Part shown: piece by piece, positions 1 through 11,150 of the stretch
Layout of the letters: every line of letters begins with the position of its first letter
Position numbering within the stretch: the first letter of the stretch is position 1
Origin: Primula veris
Taxonomy: Eukaryota > Streptophyta > Magnoliopsida > Ericales > Primulaceae
NCBI GenBank assembly: GCA_963682055.1
Contig: OY821745.1
Coordinates: 11,167,501 to 11,231,500, forward strand
Reading direction: 5' to 3'
Length of the DNA: 64,000 bases
Notes under the pieces: generated by a model
The model's input: the letters and a program-made list of their open reading frames with translations, nothing else
The model's database searches: none
What the model was told of the DNA's origin: nothing
Position numbers and translations under genes: made by a program

Positions 1-2616
1 GTTGTTCAATCTTCAACTTTTATCATCCTGCTCAATTTTTCCAGACTATCCTAATGTGACCTTTTTATTTCTTCCCCTTTCAATTTTCAGAAATTGGAAC
101 AATTCTGAAACAACATACTGGGACCAAATACGTATACGAACTAACATTTCCACTGGAAAAAAAGTCTATATTAATTTTCTAATTACATGTGTATGTGCGT
201 ACTTGTTTGTTTAAAAGGCATAGGAAAGCCTAGTTTTAGTTTCTGTAAATGTTACTAAGTCGACATTGATAGAATGCAATTGTTTTGTTTAGCTACTGTC
301 GTTAAGCTCATTCTTTTTGTTAAGTTGTATTCTCACTTTAGGGGTTGTCCGGTCTGGAAAATCCCGAAGTCTAGTTTCAATCAACTGCTTATCAATAGTT
401 CCTCACCCTAAAATCAACCACAGTATTTGCTTAAAAAATGTAAGCAAACAAGGTCTAAAGTGAGGAATGGTAATGGTAATAAAGCTAATGAATTCCCCCT
501 TTAACAAAGGCAAAAAGATAAAACATGAACATAATTGACCTATATGCCAATAGGTTAGCAAAGCAGAGATGAGAAACAAAGTAGTTGGAGTAGTAGTTTA
601 AAGTAAAGGATCAGACAAGAACAAAAAGAAACAAAAGAACAAAGTATACCGTATCCTCTTCTAATATTAGTACTATTATATTGGATCTAAAGACAAATAT
701 AGTTACCTACACCGACAAAACATATACGAGATCTAATTAAGCTTTGGGATGATCTATCTTTTCACACCCATACCAAATATTATAAAATTTGAAAAATAAA
801 ATTATACTGCTTATTTATATTTGTCTTACTTCATTGATTGATCACAAATACTTTTTCTATCTACATTTTATGGCCAAAAGCTGTTTAATTGCTCAAATGA
901 TGTTACAAACTATTATTTCACTCGTTCAAACTCTTAGTATGTCATAGTTCAACATATTATGTTCGGTGCACAAAAGACCAAAATATACCTGCACGAGAGC
1001 CTACTACAAATTTGTATGTATTTGCTTGCTCTAAGATAAGATTTTTTTTAAAACTCTATTATTTCAGCTACCACCAAGAAAAATATACAATTTTACCAAT
1101 GATTAAATGATAGATACGTATGCATATTCAGATCACCCTGTAGCAATGTTTTAAAACACACAAGACGGACTTAAGGCGAAATTAGCAGCCTAGCGTCTAA
1201 TTACTACCTAGACACCGCCTAATTTACACTAAATCCACTTAATCCGTCTAATCTCGTAAGCTTTTAGGCTCCGTCTATCATCTAAGCGTTGACTAGTTTA
1301 TGTCGAGCGTGTCTTTCAAAACACTGCCCCCACAGTAATGTTTGTCAAATTTAGCGATTAATATAAATTTCAATTTATAATTACTCTGTATGTAGTCTAT
1401 AATGCAGTATGCTATAGTATCAGATTTGAAAACGCCATAATGGTGATGTTGGGACAAATGGGCAAAATGTAGGCCAACAAGCAAACAAATATTCAATGCT
1501 ATCATTACCTTTTCTATTAAGTTAAATATTTCTTGAACCTAAACAAGATCCCAACGCAAAAAAGAAATACTATCGCGTGCACTTGTTCAAAATGACAGAG
1601 ATGAATCAGTTAACTACGCATTGCCCCTACACGAAAAATAGAGAACAAAACAAAAATAAATAAATACTATATGATGTTGACTTTTTACCAATTAGATTAA
1701 TAAATTGAGAATTCATTAATTATTGTTAAAGGAATATATCCTGAATTGATCTTGATAGGATGGCCTGTTTCTAAAAAAACTACTCAAGAAGATTTAATTA
1801 TTCTAGATTGTAACTCTAAATTGGACATAGAATGCAACCGTTGATCATTTTATCAAACCTAATATATTTTAAAAAATCATTTACATTTACACAAAATTAC
1901 AGTTTTATTATTAATTTTCTCATAATAACCCTACATTATTTCTTTTTATTTGTTTATTATCATTTAATAATCACAACAATATTCCAAGCACAAAAATATG
2001 GACCACATGATAGTTTATTATTATTATATTCATCAAGTCAATCATATATATTACTCATAGGATTTTTTATTCACTGAAATTTAAGAAATTTATAGGGCTC
2101 ATGTCACTTTTTATACCATAATCATCAAATTTTAGAAAAAATTAAGTTTTGAATCACCAGATATGAATGCTCTAAAGAAACATACATTGCGTCCCTAAAT
2201 AAATAAGTATCATGCTTTGAGAACGATGTTATTTAAAAAATTAAAATAATATCACTTAAAATTCTAAATAAAAACATTAAAATGTCAAAAAAATTAAACA
2301 AAAATCATTTCTTACTTAAAATGCAAGGTTGGAAGCGTAAATTTGATTAGATTTAACGCTATTTGAAAAGATAAAATAGAAAATGTATTCAAATACTAAA
2401 ATGTACACTTATTTTGCAATATGTTAAAATAAAAATAGGGAGACACTTAAATACTTAAATAGCTAAGGACATTGTATATATTGGTGATATTTCTTGTGAT
2501 TTAGTTTTAACATGTAGAAAATTAAGCAAACAAATAAAAACATTTCCAAAACACAAAAAAAAAAACGAGCAAACTTCTAACAAGAGGGGAAAAGTTTTAA
2601 AAAGTTAAAAACTTAC
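1..2616. other. AT-rich sequence without recognisable gene; possible long intron of the adjacent kinase gene
   Basis: I found no conserved protein segment on either strand. The minus-strand kinase exon ends at 2617 with a GTAAGT donor, and the expected following exon is absent down to base 1. This stretch is therefore either the start of an intron longer than 2.6 kb or unrelated DNA next to a truncated gene. At about 68-88 on the plus strand a pyrimidine tract ends in CAG, followed by a short open stretch ending in a stop; it could be a terminal exon of an unseen plus-strand gene but is not identifiable. Confidence 0.4.
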
Positions 2617-3980
2617 TTATTATCAAGTAGACTCTTAATAGCCATAACAGAGCCATCAGGCAAAACTCCCTTATACACGACACCGTATCCTCCTCGTCCG
2701 ATCACATTCTCCTCATCGAATCCACGTGTCGCAATCTCAAGCTCTCTCACACTGTACCACCGGCCCCACCCTATATTATTCGCCACACGATCATCCGTGT
2801 TATTATTTGACCCTACACCAGACGATGTCGTATCCGTGCTCACTTGGCTCGATGATACCACGCTGCTACTGCTCACCATTTGTACATCAGGCTTCCTTTA
2901 AAATTATACAAAAAGAAGAAGAAGAAATTATACTAATATGGGTGAATTACACCAATACTACTACAATTGAAATAAATTTGCATTAATACCACGCTGCTAC
3001 TGCTGATAATTCCATTAAAAAGACAATTATGTTAATGTGGGTGAATTTTTTTGGCAAAAATTTCGAATTTTATAAATGGTTACCACAACTTGAACAAAAA
3101 CTGTGTTTTGGTCATTTCACAAACTTAATTACATTTTCTACTAATGCAGAAAGGAAATTAACAGTCTTTCACTTTAGTGACTGGTTAAATTAAGGCTATT
3201 CTGTAATTAGTATTATTCCTTTAACTAAGAGGGAAAAAAAGTAGTCTTTCAAATATATTTTTTGATTGAAACGACATTGCTCAAACTCTAGAGACCATTA
3301 GTGTAACTAAGTTAACTATTCCTACTAAACAGAAGGTGGGACATGATCTAAATCTAATCATGGGAAATTTCTTTAATTAATTAAAAGATTTTGTGAATCT
3401 AAAAGATAGTATTTAAATCTGTACAAAATGTGCACTATGTACTCTTTTGTCATCAAAAAATAAAAGAAAAGAAAAAATCATATACCCTCCTCCATCCCAT
3501 AAAAACAGTCAAATTTTACTTTTTACTTTTCCACAATATTCGTAAATGTTGTTTACATTTAGCTAAGAGTATAACCATGAATAAACCAAAACTTACTACG
3601 AAAATCGTCCCTCCGTCCCATAAAAACAGTCAAGTTTTAGTTTTTTCACGATATTAATAAACGTGGATCAGAGTTAGTCAGAGTAATAAACATGTACAGC
3701 CCAAAACTTAATTATTCTTGTAACGTCGTACAAACAAACCATACCTCTCTTTCTCGTTCCGAAACTCTCTCTCTACGATGTCTTTGCTGACGAGAGGAAG
3801 AAACCCCGAGGCCACAAGTGCGGCAGGATGCTTGGTTCTGTAGCGACGGAGGCAAAAGAAGAGGAGAGAGAGCGTGAGAATTACGCAACCCAAGAAGATT
3901 CCGATCACTATGTAGAGTCTCAGGCCCATAATTGAAGTGGTAGAGTTGAGTTTATTTGAAAGAGAATTTATTGAAGGCAT
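2617..3980 (-). CDS. Receptor-like serine/threonine kinase, 5' exons only (At4g34500/At3g59110-like)
   Basis: Two exons are supported. Exon 1 (3980-3745) starts at an ATG and encodes a short N-terminus, one membrane segment (about residues 22-45) and a basic juxtamembrane stretch. It ends at a GTATGG donor. Exon 2 (2895-2617) follows an AAAG acceptor that keeps the frame. It encodes a serine-rich linker, the family signature GWGRWYSVRELEIATRGF and kinase subdomains I-II: glycine loop GRGGYGVVYKG and the lysine motif VMAIKSLL. It ends at a GTAAGT donor after LLDNK, where relatives carry an intron before GQAEKEF. The catalytic loop, activation segment and C-lobe are not in the window. The family is plasma-membrane kinases with a very short extracellular part. 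Whether this is a gene cut by the window edge or a truncated pseudogene cannot be told; the visible part has no stop or frameshift. Confidence 0.85.
3480..3722. repeat. Tandem duplication (about 120 bp x2) with Stowaway-like ends inside kinase intron 1
   Basis: Two direct copies start with CCTCCATCCCATAAAAACAG (about 3488) and CCTCCGTCCCATAAAAACAG (about 3610) and end in similar AAAC(T/C)TTA motifs. The CTCCGTCCC motif resembles the ends of plant Stowaway MITEs. The second copy ends about 20 bp from the exon 1 splice donor. Confidence 0.5.
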
Positions 3981-4006
3981 TGTTGAACTACTATTAGGTG
4001 GTCATT

Positions 4007-4106
4007 AAGTAAGAGTTTATATATCTCTATATATCTATATATGTATAATGTATAAATATAAATATATAGATATAGATATATATATATATAGAGAGAGAGA
4101 GAGATA
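4007..4106 (-). promoter_or_regulatory. Candidate kinase promoter: TATA motif and TA/GA microsatellite
   Basis: Reading the minus strand, an ATATATAAAC motif lies about 35-45 bases upstream of the kinase ATG at 3980, preceded by a (TA)n tract and a (CT)n tract at 4067-4106. A TATA box so close to the ATG implies a very short 5' UTR, so a more distal start is equally possible. Confidence 0.35.
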
Positions 4107-4261
4107 GGTGACTTGTGTAGTTTTAACGGATCTAAGGGAAAGCGTGTAATGACTTAGACCACTCACCATATGTTGCAGACACCAAACGGAACAAAAATAA
4201 TTACTAGTAATAGTTTATATTATTCTTTTCTCATTTTGTAATGTCATAAATTAATTAGTTT

Positions 4262-4553
4262 TTACTCCTATGAGTCTCATTTTGAAATTATTATATGTGA
4301 GAACCAAAAAGTGTAAAATTAATTAACGGAAGTCATTATAAGTGACCGTTACAGAACTACATATAAATTTAATGTGTAAATATTTTGTGTGAAAATTATC
4401 GAAATAAAAATTTTCAAACTATAATTATAAAGTTTAAAATTATACGACTAAGTTTTTAACTTTCCATTTTGATAAATTAGATACGAGATTTTTCTAAGTC
4501 AAATCTGCACTTAAATTTGTCATGATCAATTTTATTTAGGATGGGAGTGAGTA
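4262..4553. mobile_element. Possible degenerate Stowaway-like MITE
   Basis: The left end TACTCCTATGAGTCTCATTTT and the inverted right end (GATGGGAGTGAGTA) resemble Stowaway termini, and the interior is AT-rich. The match is weak. Confidence 0.3.
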
Positions 4554-4642
4554 TTTACTCTCTCCAACAACGACAAGTTATATAAGGCTAAACACATGAA
4601 TTTAAAGAATTTGTTCAAAACAAATGGTATGAGTTGTACATC

Positions 4643-6025
4643 CGGTGGGATCGGGTCAAGACGGATTCCTTTTTGCTGCCCTATTTTTTATAGGGTATGG
4701 TGGTACGCTATCTTAGTTTTTTTTGGACCATTTGATCAAAATTAATCACATCTAAAGTTGAACAAAAATTATGTAATTAGTATGTAAAATTGGCTACATA
4801 TACTCCTCGGTAGCACGAGTAGTTAAAAAAAAAGTTATCAATACGATTACGGTACGTTATTTAGAGTAACACTACCATAAATCCGGTAAATGTGTGTCAC
4901 CCACTAAAAACTCAACACCTATTAATAAACCCAAAATAACTATTACCCTAAAATTAATTTAAAATAAAAAAAAATCAAGTTTATCAACCGTACAGAAAAA
5001 GTATCGGATGCATTTCAAATATGTTACGTAAAAAATAAAAATAAAATTTATCAACCGTATCGAAAAAATATCGGATATGTAATCGTGTCAACCCTTTATT
5101 TACTTACATTTTTTTCATAGTTTTTGTTGACCATGAGATTGTATTATTTTTGATCCAATCACTCATAAAAAAGTAGGATAGTCTATCCTAAAAAAAATTA
5201 GGGCAGCAAAAATGATCCAGTCGGGACGTGCATTTCCGGAAATGACCAAATCTGCTAGAAATCTGTCGTCGTGCCGTCCCCATTTAGGGCGTTGAAAAAC
5301 AAAATCTCTCACTAATTCCGTCTGCGATCTACCTTTTTTGGTAGTGGCGACACGAAATTCATTAACTCGAATATTGACCCTATAAGAATCATGAATTAGT
5401 TTTTAGTCCTAATTCCGAACGCGACATTTTGAATACCTGAATATCCGAATATCACATATATAGTTCGGATACCCGACGGATCGGAATGAGATAATATCTA
5501 CACATTTTTGTTTAAAATCGAGAAGCTAAAAAATTTGATGACTTTTAACTACAAATTGCACACTACAAGTGAAAAAAAAAAAACATGCTAAAATTTGTAT
5601 AAATAACTATTTTAAGTTGCATATAAGACAACCAAAAGATGAATACATTTAAATTCACTATTGCGAAGCAAGCAACATATATAAAAGCAGAAATTAAGTA
5701 CAATTTAAACAAGTACAGTGAAGAATCTGATTGGCTAACATATGGGGCTTAGTTAAAAAATAAGAAGATAAGTTACGATTCTAATACTTCTAATTAACAT
5801 AATAATTTAATATATAGAAATAGAGATATATGTGTATATAATATATATTTAATTATATTTCGGGTACTCACCGATATTAAAAATCAAAACCGATCCCGAA
5901 AGTGTTCAAGTCGGGAGACTACCCGACATAATCGTGTCGGGATTGTTTGGGTCGAGGGGAATTTCGGGTCGGGATTTGTTCGGATGGCAGGGTCGGGTCG
6001 GGTTTTTAAAATTTTCCCGAGCCTT
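4643..6025. mobile_element. Non-autonomous hAT-like element, copy 1, interrupted by a MITE
   Basis: The left end (GGTGGGATCGGGTC) and right end (TCGGGTTTTTAAAATTTTCC) match the termini of the copies at 7583 and 58304: GGGTCGGGAT-rich arms around an AT-rich core. After subtracting the inserted MITE (4661-5225) it is about 820 bp, close to the 807 bp of the third copy. No transposase is encoded. The outer TSD is not clear. Confidence 0.55.
4661..5225. mobile_element. MITE with TTTTTGCTGCCCTA terminal inverted repeats, nested in hAT copy 1
   Basis: The left arm at about 4661-4700 contains TTTTTGCTGCCCTA followed by AT-rich sequence and TAGGGTA. The right arm at about 5175-5225 carries the reverse complement (TAGGGCAGCAAAAATGATCC). 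The flanks on both sides begin TCGGG, consistent with an imperfect duplication of hAT target sequence. It has no coding capacity. Confidence 0.65.
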
Positions 6026-6508
6026 AGTTTTACGTATTAGTACGAAACTCATGATTACAAATTCATTAACCTATGGTCTTGTTAGACATTTATTAAGCAT
6101 GTTCAGACGACATGCATTACCGAAATTTTTAATATCTAGTTAATTATATTTATGTTTGACATATTGAATTTAGTTACTTATTTACTATTATTTGTGGCGA
6201 TTATTGATATAAGATTTTATTGTTCTCTGTATATACATAATTTGTTTACATGATTTAATGTTTTCCTTTAGTAATCATGTTAATTAAACAATTAATATTG
6301 TGGTACATGTAAGTAAATATGTTGTTAAATAATATGAAAAAACCATCAAGATTCACTTAATATTGATATGATCATGATGTGACAAATGTATAAGAAATCA
6401 ACTAACGTATAATTACGTTTTAGTCAAACCATTGTGAATAAATCTACCACTAGATCAAGTAGTAGAATGTAACAAATACATGGTCAGTGTGTCATATATT
6501 AATTAAGT

Positions 6509-6511
<3 letters not shown>

Positions 6512-6586
<75 letters not shown>
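6512..6586. repeat. (TA)n microsatellite, about 37 units
   Basis: Uninterrupted TA dinucleotides directly abut the left end of the hairpin element at 6587, suggesting insertion of that element into a TA tract. Confidence 0.95.
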
Positions 6587-6589
<3 letters not shown>

Positions 6590-6784
6590 AGAGAATCTAT
6601 ACACACATAAAAAAAACACATTATCTTTACACATCAATCACAACCCTTCATTTACTTATTTTTAATGGTCAGGATTATTTAATAACAAGAATAAACACAT
6701 AATCTTGACCATTAAAAGTTAGTAAACGGAGGGTTGTGATTGATGTGTAAAGATAATGTGTTTTTTTATATGTGTATGGATCTT
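6587..6784. mobile_element. Hairpin MITE, arms about 85 bp
   Basis: The left arm (about 6591-6678) contains ACACATTATCTTTACACATC, and the right arm (about 6700-6784) carries its reverse complement. The loop is about 20 bp. The arms are nearly perfect, so a transcript would form a long hairpin. It is flanked on both sides by TA repeats. Confidence 0.75.
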
Positions 6785-7582
6785 TTAATATATATATATA
6801 TATATATCAGTTTAAATAAAGTTATTTATTAAATAAATTAATATAAATATTTAAGATATTACTAATTAAAACTTATATCCTCAAGTCACTCTGGTCCCAC
6901 GGCTTATCGTTCAACAATATACATATTCGTTATTTAGAATATATGTTTTTTATATATATATAAATAGAATATATGTTTGGACAGGGGTTCCAATCAATAA
7001 ACCACCGTACAAACGAATATTGATGTTTACGATATGAATGGGAAAAAAATGGTAGATTAATTTGATTGGCAACTTCATAAAATTTTCCGATCAAGTGTTT
7101 TGAGTCGTTGAGAAGAATCAGATTACATGCCTTGTTTAGTTAGAAGACACCTACTCTTGTCTGTTGTGAGAATAAACTACACATATACTTTTTAAAGTTA
7201 GCATGAACTTATACTCTACACTGAGACACATTATTTTCTACTATAAAATATATTTTATTTTATTTATTTTAACATATTATATTGTTATATATTATTATTG
7301 CCTATTTTAGATTAAAATATAGTATATAATAAATTTACTAAAATTAATATACATGACACACATAACATTGATAACTTATTTGTTATAGTCAGCATGAAAC
7401 TTATACAGACATAAAATTTATAATACCATATAAACTCTTTAACAAGATCATTGCAACAATAAAATTAAAATTTTGCTTATATATATATATATATATATAT
7501 ATAACATAAACCATCTATTGAAAATGCTTTTGCCATCCTAGACTTAAAAGTTGGTTTTAAGTGCAGGTTGAAACCTTTCCAC

Positions 7583-8735
7583 TAGGGGTAGGATCGGGTC
7601 GGATCCCGACCCGATAAGAATCGGAAAGCACTCTTTACTCTGATCCTGACATTTCAGGTATCCGACAACCCGGGTACCCAATGGTTTGGGTACCCGACGG
7701 GTCGGGATGGACTAATCCCGATTTTTTTATTATTTAAAATTGATAACCTAAAAATTACAAATAACTACATAAAATTTGTCTGGGAATCAACCAAAAAGAG
7801 CACACATGAAATCTAAAATTGCTAAACAATTAGCATGAGCGTTAAAGTTAAATAAGAGTTTTTAAATTTGAAACAAATTCCATAAATATTTAAGAACTTA
7901 TCCTTACGATCTGTTAGAATTTGTAAATATGCCATAGTAGCATAAGAAATCTGTTGGAACTTATCCTTAAAATTTGTTAAAGGAATTTCTTCATGACGTT
8001 TGGTAGCAGTAAGTGCTAAAGCAGAACAAAAATTTGTTAAAACATATATAAAACCAAACATTTGATAACTAAATATAAATACAAAATTCATTTATAGCAA
8101 TATTTTCTGATCCAAAAAATAGTCGGGTCGGGTAGCGGGATCGGAAATTTTTCCCAGCCCTACTGTAACGATCCGGTTCTCCGACCAGACCGTCACTATC
8201 TGCTTTCTACCGCCAATATTATCCGTTTTGTCCCAATTTCGTTCTCGATTCTTGTGCCGCACGGCTTTAAAATATTTTGATGATAAAAAGAAGGATACTG
8301 CTATCTTATATACCATATAGATACTACATATCTAGACGATTTGTGATAGTCCACTTCTCTTTATCATGGTATTTTCAATAAAAATCCGGATTTTTACATT
8401 CTTCCCCATTCAGACACGACGTACTCGTCGGGCATGCCATACTTCCGGAGTTGTTAGTGCCCACATCGACTAGATAGGGACTCTGATACCAATTGTAACA
8501 ACCCGATCCTCCGACCAGACCGCCACCATCTGCTTCCTACCACCAATATATTGTCCGCTTTAGTTCAATTTTGTAATCGCTTCTTGCGCCACACAGCTTT
8601 AAAAGACATTTGTGATAAAAAATAGGATACTTCTACCTTATATGTCATATATGTACTACATATATAGGCGATGTGTAATAGCTCACTTATCTTTATCACG
8701 GTATTTTCTTACGAAAATCCGGGTTTTTACACCTA
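7583..8735. mobile_element. Non-autonomous hAT element, copy 2, interrupted by a TRIM; perfect 8-bp target duplication
   Basis: It starts TAGGGGTAGGATCGGGTC and ends in CCCTA once the TRIM at 8164-8731 and its 5-bp duplication are discounted. The 8-bp flank CTTTCCAC occurs at 7575-7582 and again at 8736-8743, the TSD length expected of hAT transposons. The original element was about 580 bp with no transposase. The interior aligns by eye with copy 1 (ACCCGACGGGTCGGGAT region). Confidence 0.8.
8164..8731 (-). mobile_element. TRIM (terminal-repeat retrotransposon in miniature), minus strand, TSD CCTAC
   Basis: Two direct repeats of roughly 240 bp (8164 to about 8399 and about 8494-8731) read on the minus strand from TGTAAAAA(C/T)CCGG to ...GTTACA. 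Only about 90 bp lie between them. On the minus strand the first LTR is followed immediately by ATTGGTATCAGAGTCC, the initiator-tRNA-Met primer site, and the second is preceded by the purine-rich CTGAATGGGGAAGAA. The 5-bp duplication CCTAC is present at 8159-8163 and 8732-8736. There is no coding capacity, so mobilisation would need enzymes from another element. The LTRs have diverged visibly, so the insertion is not recent. Confidence 0.88.
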
Positions 8736-8743
8736 CTTTCCAC

Positions 8744-9732
8744 CATCCCCACTTTTATTTTTATTTACTTTTTACATAACTAATTATTTTAGTGAAACAC
8801 ATGGTTTGAGTTTATATTTTTCCAAGTCTCATATATTAAATGTAGCTGAAAAATGTATGTTTTTTTTAAAAAATAACATATTTTGTTTTTTTTGTTCCTA
8901 GTATGATTTTGATGGGGCCTTTTATGAAAAAAAAAATTGTATAAGATATTAGTTTTAATTACCGTACACTTGATTATTTTTATTCAATTTATGGTATTTT
9001 GATAAATTTGAGGTAAATATTATGCTATTTATTTATCTATTGTATGACTAAATCTTATGTTGTTCTACAACGGAAAAGGCCCCCACCATTTTATAATGGC
9101 CTTAAAGCATACAAAACTCTGGCTCGTGCATTGTGGAAAATCAAGGTGTAGCGCTAGCTGGGGACCCATGTTGATCTTAAAAATCTGTGATTTTATATTT
9201 AACGTATCATGTATGTTAGTATGCATTTAATATGTCAAGTGATATTATGCATGTATATGATTAATGAACAACTGAAACATTCCATTTTTTAATACCGTTA
9301 TTAAAAAAGAATTTAAGTATTGTTATATTACTGAATGGAAAAAGCTAAAGAGGGCGCATACTAAAGTTATCAAGTCTGTTAAATAAACTTTACAAAAAAA
9401 AAATCCCGTTAAATAATTAGGAAAATAGTAACCAATCCCTTCTGGACATTGATTAAGAATATAAGAAATTCGTTTTGAAATGTTAAATAAAGTAATGAAT
9501 TGATATACATGACAAACTCGTCGAGGAAAACTAGTCAAGAGACGGAGAACCGGAAAGAGGAGGTGTGAGGGAGAGAAAGCCGATCTGAACGGAGGAGAGA
9601 GTGCGTGTGTGATGGCAATCGTGGTGTGTGTGTGTGTTAGGTCCGTGTAGGGCTGCAACACTTGAACTTACTTTAGTTTTGGCCTAAGAGTACTTAATAA
9701 AATTTCATATAGCTAATAATTAATTCATTTTT

Positions 9733-9763
<31 letters not shown>

Positions 9764-10003
9764 TCCATTGGTTTGCGGCTAAGGCACTTGTTGAACGAGC
9801 AATCAAAATCATGTGACAAGCATTGGAAATTTGTGACATCCATTGAGGATCTTCATGTAGACCGCGAACTACCTTTTTTTTTTTTTTTTTTATCTCATTG
9901 TCCTTTTATCTTTAATATCTTAACCTTGTCTAAAACGCTTGAAATTAATAGGTAGAGGAGCTGTTTTTTTTTTGTAACATGTTCAGTCCTATACGGTAGA
10001 ATG
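8744..10003. other. Intergenic, no recognisable feature
   Basis: AT-rich DNA with a (TA)n tract at about 9737-9762 and a T-tract near 9872-9890. The longest open frames are low-complexity and match no family I know. Confidence 0.6.
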
Positions 10004-10390
10004 GTTCAAATTTTCTCAAGTTCATATGATCATGATTTTGTCAGATTTTTGATTTTTTTCATATGTATTTGTAATTATTTTTCGTTTTTTCTCTTCTAAA
10101 TCAATGCTTATTTGATTTATAAAGTGTTTGTTGAAAACAATATGTAAATTTTGAGATTTTACATATATTTTTTTATGTTTAATTGTTTGTTTGACAATTT
10201 ATAAGATAGTAATATTAATAAATAGCAAAACAAAATATAAAACGTCAAATTTTACATTTTTTCTTGAACAAACACTTTACAAATAAAATATGACCTTGAT
10301 TTAAAAAAAATAGAAAATAATTATGAATACATATAAAAAAATAAAAACATGACAAAAACCCGACTATACGAACTTGGAGAAATTTGAACT
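10004..10390. mobile_element. Fold-back MITE with arms about 135 bp
   Basis: The arm at 10004-10145 (TTCAAATTTTCTCAAGTTC...) is the imperfect inverse of about 10255-10390 (...GAACTTGGAGAAATTTGAA). It has no coding capacity. It lies about 100 bp outside the gypsy 5' LTR. Confidence 0.65.
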
Positions 10391-10497
10391 CAATAGAGAA
10401 ATATATGCCCTTTTAGGTAAACCCTGCTTTTCTTTTGCATATATAATATAAATATTCTTCGATCCCCTTAAGAAGACAAAATCTTGGACTAAATTAC

Positions 10498-11071
10498 TGA
10501 TAGAACATAAAAGTTTGACCCGAATATTCTATTCGGGTAATAATCAACCCCCTTTTTAAACGGGTATCCAACGCTTAAATGGGTCATCTCATGCCTTTCA
10601 TAAGAGAATAAAGGTAGATATTACCAAAAGCCCAAACCCACTTAACTAGGGACCCATATCTGAGAAACCTCCTGAGATTGGGACATTTGTCAACATCCTA
10701 AAAGGCGTAGTGGCCTATAAATAGCCAACTACCCCCCATAGAAACGAACCAGAAAATCTATCCAAAAATTATAGAGAGAAGTTGAGAAAAGAGATAAACT
10801 AGTTAAAGCTTATCACGCCAAGAAATAAACCGAGCAGAGATAAAGCCGAGTACCGAATAAAAGGGGAGAAAGACCAAGAAGAGAGATTAAGTAGTCAAAT
10901 CGAACACAATTGTAATACAGAGATACTGATCCGAGCAAGTGTAATAGTCCGAATAAGGATAATAATCCGAGCAATAATAAATATCAAGAAGTGTCCATTA
11001 TTTGTAGTTGATTTACCATTATATTATTGTTGAAAAGCCTAACGTGACCGACCAAAGTTATGGCTTTATCA
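10498..11071 (+). repeat. Gypsy 5' LTR
   Basis: Begins TGATAGAACATAAAAG and ends GGCTTTATCA; 574 bp. Compared by eye with the 3' LTR it differs at four single sites. Confidence 0.95.
10716..10723 (+). promoter_or_regulatory. TATA box of the gypsy LTR promoter
   Basis: TATAAATA in the middle of the LTR, the expected place for the U3/R junction. The same motif is at 25921-25928 in the 3' LTR. Confidence 0.7.
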
Positions 11072-11073
11072 AA

Positions 11074-11091
11074 TGGCGCCGTCTCCGGGAA
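11074..11091 (+). promoter_or_regulatory. Primer binding site (tRNA-Asp-like)
   Basis: TGGCGCCGTCTCCGGGAA starts two bases after the LTR. It matches about 15 of 18 bases of the site complementary to plant tRNA-Asp used by many Tat/Athila elements. Confidence 0.75.
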
Positions 11092-11150
11092 TCATCTAGT
11101 TCCCAACTAGTTTAGAATTCGAATACCAATACTCTACCAGACGAGCGACA

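Noticed and set aside
1130..1320. Patch with repeated GCCTA(G/A)-type words
   Set aside because: Looks like an old dispersed repeat, but no ends or partner copy in the window.
9323..9661. 112-codon open frame on the minus strand
   Set aside because: Composition follows simple CT/AC-rich DNA (THTHTT, HSLF), no family match, no splice context.
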